Origin: JBCCGR01 sp039029195
GTDB taxonomy: Bacteria; Pseudomonadota; Alphaproteobacteria; Rhizobiales; Rhizobiaceae
DNA length: 64,000 nt
Assembly: GCA_039029195.1 (NCBI GenBank)
Contig: JBCCGR010000017.1
Coordinates: forward strand, 18,055 to 82,054
Direction of reading: 5' to 3'
Below the pieces are notes generated by a model. It had not been told where the DNA came from and made no database searches. It worked only from the letters and a program-made list of their open reading frames with translations. The stretch's first letter is position 1; every line of letters starts with the position of its first letter. Both the position numbers and the translations under genes were made by a program. Shown in pieces: positions 58,067-64,000 of the stretch.

Positions 58067-58767
58067 CAGCGTGTTCTGAACCCGGCATTCGCGCGCGCAT
58101 CAGCACCAAAAGCGGCAATCACCGTTTCGCCAGCCACCGCCCGTTGGCCCACACCAACACACGACTGTGTTCCGGCAGGCAGGTAAATATCAACCCGCGA
58201 CCCAAACCGGATGAGCCCAAACCGTTCCCCTTGAGCGATGTGATTTTTCTCTTCCGCCCAGCACACGATACGCCGTGCAACAAGACCGGCGATTTGAACC
58301 GCCGCGACCGGCCCATGCCGTGTGTCCACCACAATCGCGTTGCGCTCATTGTCCTGCGAGGCCTTGTCCAGGTCAGCACTTAAGAACTCGCCAGGTTTGT
58401 ACGCAATTTTCGAAATGGTTCCCGCAACCGGCGACCGGTTCACGTGGCAGTCGAACACATTCATGAAAACGGAAACGCGTGGCCGTGCTTCGTCCCCCAG
58501 ACCCAGTTCAGCAGGCGGGACGGCATTGCCCACAAACGATATTTTTCCGTCAGCAGGGGAGATCACCAGATTGTCCGATTGGGGCGTCGTTCGCTCGGGA
58601 TCGCGAAAAAAATAAGCGCACCAAAGCGTGAATATCAAACCAATCCAGAACAGCGCATCCCAAACCTGACCAAGCAAAATGGCGGCGATGAAAAAGACCA
58701 AAACAAACGGGTACCCCGCCTTGTGAATTGGCACCAGTGTCTGGCGAACAGAATTGATGATGCTCAT
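58066..58767 (-). CDS. psd: Phosphatidylserine decarboxylase, alphaproteobacterial type
   Basis: The 233-residue proenzyme has the family marks FMNVFDCHVNRSPVAG, and the self-cleavage site near its C-terminal end, IRFGSRVDIYLP (G-S before the pyruvoyl Ser). This short form (about 230 residues) with FGSR instead of LGST is usual in Alphaproteobacteria. It decarboxylates phosphatidylserine to phosphatidylethanolamine. One or two N-terminal helices anchor it. It is first in the psd-pssA operon; the divergent spacer of about 75 bases separates it from the ThDP enzyme's 3' end. Confidence 0.94.
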   Translation of the reverse strand: MSIINSVRQTLVPIHKAGYPFVLVFFIAAILLGQVWDALFWIGLIFTLWCAYFFRDPERTTPQSDNLVISPADGKISFVGNAVPPAELGLGDEARPRVSVFMNVFDCHVNRSPVAGTISKIAYKPGEFLSADLDKASQDNERNAIVVDTRHGPVAAVQIAGLVARRIVCWAEEKNHIAQGERFGLIRFGSRVDIYLPAGTQSCVGVGQRAVAGETVIAAFGADARANAGFRTR

Positions 58768-58841
58768 TGGGGTCCGTTGCGAACGTCAGTCGATCAATTG
58801 GCGAGCCTTATAGAGCAACTGACCACCAAAATCGAATGCAA

Positions 58842-60503
58842 TCAGAAGACAGGCTTGCCATTTCCTGCCGCACCATCAACGCCTCGAATCTTCGGCATCA
58901 AAACAAAATTCCACGGGTCCGGCATCTCTCCCACGGGAACTTCAATCACCGTGGGAACACCTGATTTGATTGACCGGCTAAGATGCCCTTTCAGCTCGTC
59001 TGGCGTGGTTGCCCGCAGACCTTGCACGCCAAAACTCTCAGCCAGTGCTACAAAGTCCGGGCTGGCCAGATCGGAGGCGATGGTGCGGCCATTGTAGCTG
59101 TCCTTCTGAATGCGCCGCACATTGCCAAATGCGTTATCGTTGAAGATGACCATTGTGAGTGGAATATTGTGACGGACGGCCGTTGCTAGCTCGCTGATCG
59201 TGAACAGCGCACCGCCATCACCGGAGATTCCCACCACCGGAACGTCTCGGCGCGCATGAGCAGCACCCAGTGCCGTCGCAATCCCCCAACCCAGCGTTCC
59301 CTGATAGCCGGTCGAAAGAAAGGTGCGCGGCTGATAGCTTGGGAACGCAAACCGGGAGACGTATCCCACCTGCGTCAACTCATCGACAAAAATGCCATCC
59401 TCCGGCAGTTCTGACCGAATGGCATGAATCCAGCCCATTTGCGGAGCAAGTTCAGTTTCGAAGCGCGCAAGATAGGTTTGCTTGACCTCGGAGACGCGTT
59501 CGCGCCAATCCTGACGCTGCGAACCACCATCGCCCAGTGCGGCGAGCAAGGACGGCAGCGCATTTGCAAGATCAGCATGAATGCCCACATCCACTTTCGA
59601 ACTGCGACCCAGCCGGTTTTCGTCAATGTCAATGTGGATGAGCTTCAGATCATCGTCTGTGCCCCAGGACATTGGCTGGCTCTGCATGCGTGTGCCCAGC
59701 CCGATCACCACGTCAACTTCCGGCCACAGATAATGACCCATTGGCATTGTGATGGATAGCGGATGCGCCGAGGAAAGAACGCCATGTCCCGCGCGGAAGA
59801 CGAGAACCGGTGCGTTAAGTAACTCGGCCAGATCCTTGACCTGCGCTGCATAATCCTGTGCACCGCTGCCCACAATTATCATGGGGTATTTGGCCTGCTT
59901 CAACAGACGCGCGGCCTCTTCAATCAGCCCAGCATCGGCCTGGGGCACGGGTAATTGGTCTACCGTCAAGTCGCCAGCTTCGCCTGCTGACGCAGTCCAC
60001 AAATTCATGGGAATTTCCATTCCCACCGGCTGAGGACATCCGGATTTCAGTTCCTCAAACACGGTGCGCAGCGTGGATGATGCTTCATCCGCGTCGGCAA
60101 TTCCCCGTGAGAACTTTGTCAGAGACCCCATCACCGCCTGCTGATCCGGGATTTCATGTAAAAGCCCGTGCCCCTTACCAACCGCCGGAGCCGGTATCTG
60201 GCCGCTGAGCGCCAGAACCCGGGCGTTGGTGGCATAGGCTGTGCAAAGTGCTGCTGTCGTATTCAGAAATCCGGGGCCCGGAACCACGCAATAGGCCTGC
60301 GGTTTACCCGTCGCCATTGCCGCTCCCAGCGCCATGTAGGCGGCTCCCTGTTCGTGGCGGGAGTGAATGGGTGTCAGCGCGTCCTGCCTGTCATAAAGCG
60401 CATCGAAAAAACCGTCATTTTGAACGCCGGGCAGGCAGTAAAGCTGATCAATGCCATTGGCGATCAACATCTCAACAGTCAGACTTGCAACGGTTTGTGA
60501 CAC
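58842..60503 (-). CDS. Thiamine diphosphate-dependent enzyme, acetolactate synthase-like
   Basis: The 553-residue product has the three-domain ThDP decarboxylase/synthase layout: an N-terminal domain with catalytic Glu in IHSRHEQGAAYMALG, a middle FAD/ADP-like domain and a C-terminal ThDP site ISGDGGALFTISELATAVRH with NDNAFGNVRRIQKDS. This places it among large-subunit acetolactate synthase-like enzymes without a regulatory subunit; benzoylformate decarboxylase and sulfoacetaldehyde acetyltransferase are relatives. Substrate unknown. Start is GTG at 60503, with GAGGAAG ahead. It is divergent from a sulfatase gene and shares a spacer with a palindrome at 60583. Confidence 0.87.
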   Translation of the reverse strand: MSQTVASLTVEMLIANGIDQLYCLPGVQNDGFFDALYDRQDALTPIHSRHEQGAAYMALGAAMATGKPQAYCVVPGPGFLNTTAALCTAYATNARVLALSGQIPAPAVGKGHGLLHEIPDQQAVMGSLTKFSRGIADADEASSTLRTVFEELKSGCPQPVGMEIPMNLWTASAGEAGDLTVDQLPVPQADAGLIEEAARLLKQAKYPMIIVGSGAQDYAAQVKDLAELLNAPVLVFRAGHGVLSSAHPLSITMPMGHYLWPEVDVVIGLGTRMQSQPMSWGTDDDLKLIHIDIDENRLGRSSKVDVGIHADLANALPSLLAALGDGGSQRQDWRERVSEVKQTYLARFETELAPQMGWIHAIRSELPEDGIFVDELTQVGYVSRFAFPSYQPRTFLSTGYQGTLGWGIATALGAAHARRDVPVVGISGDGGALFTISELATAVRHNIPLTMVIFNDNAFGNVRRIQKDSYNGRTIASDLASPDFVALAESFGVQGLRATTPDELKGHLSRSIKSGVPTVIEVPVGEMPDPWNFVLMPKIRGVDGAAGNGKPVF

Positions 60504-60582
60504 GGAAGCTTCCTCACAAAAACAAATATGGAGCGAAACGGATGGCCATCATGCAATGTGTTTCGCGAAGGCGCCATTCAAT

Positions 60583-60602
60583 ATTGTTGCATGTGCCACA
60601 AT
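60583..60602. promoter_or_regulatory. Operator-like palindrome in the ThDP enzyme-sulfatase spacer
   Basis: ATTGTTGCATGTGCCACAAT reads as a near-palindrome with 8 of 10 base pairs matching around 60592/60593. It lies between the divergent ThDP enzyme (60503) and sulfatase (60685) starts. GntR- or LacI-type regulators bind such sites. A single TTTCGCGAAG copy at 60561-60570, like the array at 31.9 kb, lies beside it. Confidence 0.45.
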
Positions 60603-60684
60603 TTTGCTTGCGTCAACAGGTTGGCTTTGTCAGGATTTCCCTCCATCAAAGATAATATTCTGACCACCTCATGTTTGCAAAACG

Positions 60685-62244
60685 ATGACGCGACCAAATT
60701 TTCTTTATTTCATCACCGATCAACAAAGGGCCGACTGGCTGGGATGCGCAGGCCATCCGGTCGTTAAAACACCGAACATTGATGCCATTGCAGCGTCGGG
60801 CACGCGCTTTGACCAGTTTTATGTCGCATCGCCGGTTTGCATGCCCAACAGGGCATCGCTGATGACCGGGCGAATGCCAACTCTGCACGGGCTGCGCTAC
60901 AATGGCTGCCTGTTGCCGCGATCCGCCAACACATTTGTCGATGTTTTGACAAAGGGTGGATATCATACGGCTGCAATTGGAAAGAGCCATCTCCAGCCCT
61001 TCATCGACGGAGATCGCCAAAATCCCCATGCCGACGACAGTCGGCTGATTGATGAAGCCTGGCGGGAGGACCCGAACGACTATTCCGAGGAACAGCCATT
61101 TCAGTATGCGGACGATGATCGCTACGATTTTTCAACGCCCTACTACGGGTTCCAGCACGTTGACATGGTCACCAGTCATGGTGACCGGTGCGGCGGTCAC
61201 TACCAGCAATGGTTCCGCGAAAACGCTCCCGACTGGAAAGCACTGCACGATCGTGCAAACGAGCTTTCGCACAATTACTCCTGCCCGCAGGCCTATCGGA
61301 CTCCGATACCGGAAGAGCTTTATCCCACAAGCTGGATAGCCGACCGCGCGGCGGACTACATCAATGCGCAATCTGGCAGTGACAGCCCGTTTTTTGCGTT
61401 TGTGTCATTTCCTGATCCCCATCACCCGTTCAATCCACCCGGTCGGTATTGGGACTTGTACAGCCCAGATCAATTTGATGTGGACCTGCCATTTGAGGCC
61501 CATAGAAATCCTACGCCTCCAATGACTGCTGCCTATGTGGACTGGCAGTCCGGCGCCAAACCCCCAACCGCACAGACCGCAATTTATGTGAGTGATCAGC
61601 ACCTTCGTGAAGCCATGGCGCTGACGGCCGGAATGATCACCTGTATCGACGACGCGATTGGTCGTGTGATTGAAGCGCTGAAAGCGAGCGGTCAGTTTGA
61701 AAACACAGTCATCTGTTTCAACTCAGACCACGGAGACTATCTGGGCGACTTCAACATGCTCCTGAAGGGCCCAATGCAGTTCAAATCCATTACGCGCGTA
61801 CCATTCATCTGGTCCGATCCGAACAGCAGAGCCGCTTCCACCACAAATGCCTTGGCATCTACGATTGACGTGTCGGCAACGGTTCTAGACCGGGCAGGAC
61901 TCATGCCTTATCACGGCATTCAGGGGGAGAGCTTTCTGCCGACCCTAACGGATGGTGAGGATCATCGTTCGGAAGCTCTGATCGAATACAATGATGGTAT
62001 GCCGCGTCTGGGATTCTCAAAATCCGCGCGCATCCGCACCATTCAAACGGCTGACTGGCGCTACACGATGTATGGAGGAGAAGACTGGGGAGAACTTTAT
62101 GATCTCGCCGGAGATCCCAACGAAACCAACAATCTTTGGGACGATCCGGCCCAAGCCAAAACCCGCGCTCATTTCGCCGAGCGCCTCAACCATCACCTTA
62201 CTGCACAAATGGATGAAAGCCCGTTCGCAAAGAAACAAGCCTAG
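60685..62244 (+). CDS. Sulfatase of the alkaline phosphatase superfamily (formylglycine type)
   Basis: The 519-residue product has the sulfatase signature C52-M-P-N-R in SPVCMPNRASLMTGRMP, where Cys becomes formylglycine, plus the metal Asp in FITDQQ, the catalytic region IGKSHLQP and the metal pair NSDHGDYLGDF. It could cleave choline sulfate, aryl or sugar sulfates; the substrate cannot be fixed. No signal peptide is seen, which is unusual for polysaccharide sulfatases and suggests a cytoplasmic role. No formylglycine-generating enzyme is in the window. It is divergent from the ThDP enzyme; an AbrB-type permease follows 106 bases downstream. Confidence 0.9.
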   Translation: MTRPNFLYFITDQQRADWLGCAGHPVVKTPNIDAIAASGTRFDQFYVASPVCMPNRASLMTGRMPTLHGLRYNGCLLPRSANTFVDVLTKGGYHTAAIGKSHLQPFIDGDRQNPHADDSRLIDEAWREDPNDYSEEQPFQYADDDRYDFSTPYYGFQHVDMVTSHGDRCGGHYQQWFRENAPDWKALHDRANELSHNYSCPQAYRTPIPEELYPTSWIADRAADYINAQSGSDSPFFAFVSFPDPHHPFNPPGRYWDLYSPDQFDVDLPFEAHRNPTPPMTAAYVDWQSGAKPPTAQTAIYVSDQHLREAMALTAGMITCIDDAIGRVIEALKASGQFENTVICFNSDHGDYLGDFNMLLKGPMQFKSITRVPFIWSDPNSRAASTTNALASTIDVSATVLDRAGLMPYHGIQGESFLPTLTDGEDHRSEALIEYNDGMPRLGFSKSARIRTIQTADWRYTMYGGEDWGELYDLAGDPNETNNLWDDPAQAKTRAHFAERLNHHLTAQMDESPFAKKQA

Positions 62245-62350
62245 AAAACGCCGGAAGCCGGACCCATTGATCCGCCGGAGACCGGTCTGATAGTTTCGCC
62301 GTGCTAAGCCTCAACTGAAAGCTGGTCCAATTTCTTTTCAGAAAAGCCTA

Positions 62351-63400
62351 TTGATCACCGGCTTTCTATTCCTCATCGGAACGGTCGGAGCGGCCATTGC
62401 CTGGTTTATCAATCTGCCGATGCCATGGCTGATTGGTAGTCTTGTTGCCGCTGCTTTTTTCGCCGTCCGATTCAAGCAGAAACTCCCCGCTTCCTATCAG
62501 TTTCCTCAATCATTGCGCCTTTGCTTCATAGCCGTGATCGGCATCATCATCGGTTCGACGTTCACGACTGACGTTGCCTCAACTGTCTTCAAACTCTGGC
62601 CCTCGTTGATCGCAGTGCTGCTGTATGTGGGAACAGCCCATGCCATCGGCTATCAAATCTTTCGGCGTGTAGGAAAATACAATCCTGTTAACTCCCTCTT
62701 TGCTGCAATGCCTGGAGGGCTGGTCGAAGCCGTGCTTCTCGGTGAAAAGGCCGGCGGTGATGTGCAATTGCTGACCCTGCAGCATTTTGTGCGCGTCATA
62801 CTGGTCGTCATTGTGGTGCCGTTCCTGTTTCTGATTTTTGCAGGTGAACTGGTTGGCAGCGCTGGCGGAGAGTCGTTCGAAAGGGGTGAATGGAACGCCT
62901 ATGATTTTGTTGCAATGGCAATCATCGGCGCCGTCGGTCTGATTTTCGGTAAAATCGTGCGTCTACCGGCCTGGCATTTAATGGGCCCGCTACTGGCAAG
63001 TGGGGCCTTTCATGCGGCTTCAATTGCCGAGGTAAACAGCCCACATTGGTTCATAAACCTGGCTCAGCTTGTCCTTGGCGTGGCTCTCGGCTCGCGCTTT
63101 TCCAACATGAACATGTCGCTGTTTTTCGGCGCACTAAAACTGTGTGTAATTTCGCTCTCGATCAATATTGGGCTCGCTGCCCTGTTTGCTTTGGCGCTGC
63201 ATCAGATTGTTCCAACGGCGTTCGATGTGTTGTTCGTCTCCTTTGCGCCGGGCGGCGTAACGGAAATGAGCCTCATCGCGCTCTCACTTGGCATAGCGCC
63301 ACTGATTGTGGCGCTGCATCATCTGCTTCGCATCTTCGCAACCGTGATGTTGACGGCCTATCTTGAACGAACGGGGCGGTTTCGACCACCACAAGTTTGA
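62351..63400 (+). CDS. AbrB family membrane protein (putative transporter)
   Basis: The 349-residue product has about ten membrane helices and a duplicated module. The first copy shows NLPMPWLIGSLVAAAFFAVR and AMPGGLVEAVLLGEKAGGD; the second shows LPAWHLMGPLLASGAFHAAS and SFAPGGVTEMSLIALSLGIA, a PGG repeat pair typical of the AbrB/ammonia monooxygenase-like family (TIGR03082). These are membrane proteins of unknown substrate. Start is TTG at 62351; an alternative start further in is possible. It follows the sulfatase on the same strand and its stop abuts the convergent GH4 gene. Confidence 0.85.
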   Translation: MITGFLFLIGTVGAAIAWFINLPMPWLIGSLVAAAFFAVRFKQKLPASYQFPQSLRLCFIAVIGIIIGSTFTTDVASTVFKLWPSLIAVLLYVGTAHAIGYQIFRRVGKYNPVNSLFAAMPGGLVEAVLLGEKAGGDVQLLTLQHFVRVILVVIVVPFLFLIFAGELVGSAGGESFERGEWNAYDFVAMAIIGAVGLIFGKIVRLPAWHLMGPLLASGAFHAASIAEVNSPHWFINLAQLVLGVALGSRFSNMNMSLFFGALKLCVISLSINIGLAALFALALHQIVPTAFDVLFVSFAPGGVTEMSLIALSLGIAPLIVALHHLLRIFATVMLTAYLERTGRFRPPQV

Positions 63401-64000
63401 CTATTTCAGATAATCAAGCCACGGCGATTGTTCTGCAATCATCAGGTCAACCATTTCCGGCACGGACTTCGACCGCGTGGTGATCGGGTCCACAAGCACG
63501 GCCTGAACCGCCAGATCGCGCGATCCCTGAAGAACGGTTTCCGCCGTGAGATCATGAATGCCAATCTGGTTGGTCAAAAGGCCTGCAATTCCATGCGGCA
63601 CTATGGGGCTTATGGCCCTCGGCCCATCCTTGTGAATGTTGGCGGGCACCTCCACCGTGATCCAGTCCGGCAATTGAGGAATGGCCCCATTGTTGGTGAT
63701 GTTGACCGCGCCTTCTTCATACCCGGTATCTCCGATCATGCCTTCCATGATTGGGACCACACGCTCTTTCAGCTCGCGCTTGATTTCAGGAACTGCCGTG
63801 CCGAGGTGGTTCTTGTAGAAGGTGAAAAAGTCCAGAATGCCGCGATGATCACTCGCGTCATTTGCCCAGGTGATATATTCGCCAAAGTGGCTGTCAGTCG
63901 TGATGGGCAACATGCCAAAGCGTTCCAGAACTTCCGCAAACAACCAGCGATCTGACCAGGGACGCACGGAGCTTGCCTGGATATCAGGCCTGTTCCAGAA
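63401..64000 (-). CDS. GH4 family glycosidase, C-terminal part
   Basis: The frame is open to the window end, so at least 200 residues are seen and the N-terminal NAD-binding part is outside. The visible part matches the C-terminal half of family 4 glycosidases: MLPITTDSHFGEYITWANDA, then NNGAIPQLPDWITVEVPANI and LVDPITTRSKSVPEMVDLMI. GH4 enzymes use NAD+ and a divalent metal to cleave alpha- or beta-glycosides, for example alpha-galactosides or alpha-glucuronides. It converges with the AbrB gene with no gap between stop codons. Confidence 0.9.
   Translation of the reverse strand, partial: FWNRPDIQASSVRPWSDRWLFAEVLERFGMLPITTDSHFGEYITWANDASDHRGILDFFTFYKNHLGTAVPEIKRELKERVVPIMEGMIGDTGYEEGAVNITNNGAIPQLPDWITVEVPANIHKDGPRAISPIVPHGIAGLLTNQIGIHDLTAETVLQGSRDLAVQAVLVDPITTRSKSVPEMVDLMIAEQSPWLDYLK

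Overview
The window is chromosomal DNA of an alphaproteobacterium, most likely of the order Hyphomicrobiales and plausibly marine. This is inferred from gene content (YgfZ-HD-phosphatase cluster, DUF2339 protein, phosphatidylserine pathway, PilZ protein, LysM protein with a long acidic linker), from the many short overlapping genes, and from a GC-rich codon bias that breaks sharply in only one place (about 38.3-39.8 kb). No rRNA, tRNA, CRISPR array, IS element, prophage or origin was recognised.

Layout. 0-6.9 kb: end of a RarD-type permease, a LOG-family nucleotide hydrolase, a large LysM envelope protein, an SMR pump, a Ca/Na exchanger, and a TetR regulator facing a small gene pair that ends in a MAPEG protein, with a 32-bp operator-like palindrome between them. 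6.9-10.5 kb: an 855-codon protein of unknown function and about 1 kb of non-coding DNA full of small hairpin repeats. 10.5-18.9 kb: ArsR regulator with an Atm1-type ABC exporter, an exported alpha/beta hydrolase, dihydroorotase, an overlapping YgfZ-HD-phosphatase operon, a PilZ protein and a 1-Cys peroxiredoxin. 19.1-25.2 kb: a sulfur block with an IclR regulator, SBP56-type methanethiol oxidase, a membrane partner, a double NTF2-like protein, and mtnA/mtnK for methylthioribose salvage. 25.6-34.2 kb: AraC/DJ-1 regulator with a divergent methyltransferase, D-threonine-aldolase-like enzyme, nucleotide cyclase, nadB, MFS carrier and recO. A phased array of five palindrome-like sites lies between nadB and the MFS gene.

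34.3-40 kb: large DUF2339 membrane protein overlapping a PaaI thioesterase, then an AT-rich islet with a probable pseudogene (two in-frame stops) and an orphan zinc-ribbon membrane protein. 40-46 kb: SulP transporter, a DddP-like M24-fold protein (candidate DMSP lyase), an SH3b protein and a DUF427-cyclase fusion. The DddP and SH3b genes are bracketed by inverted copies of a roughly 92-bp repeat. 46-57 kb: ParDE toxin-antitoxin, Rieske oxygenase with a divergent TetR and two perfect operators, a MobA-like flavin hydroxylase, and PadR followed by an RND efflux operon. 57-64 kb: small secreted protein, pssA-psd operon, a ThDP enzyme divergent from a sulfatase, an AbrB-type permease and the end of a GH4 glycosidase.

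How the parts may work together. Several genes suit an organism handling methylated sulfur compounds: candidate DMSP lyase, methanethiol oxidase, methylthioribose salvage, a SulP transporter and a sulfatase. The 47-57 kb block looks like regulated oxidation and efflux of aromatic or xenobiotic compounds. No single large undescribed system is clearly visible. The strongest unexplained items are the phased site array at 31.9 kb, the DUF427-cyclase fusion, the 855-residue orphan with two related motifs, the repeat-bracketed DddP cassette and the hairpin-repeat field at 9.7-10.3 kb.
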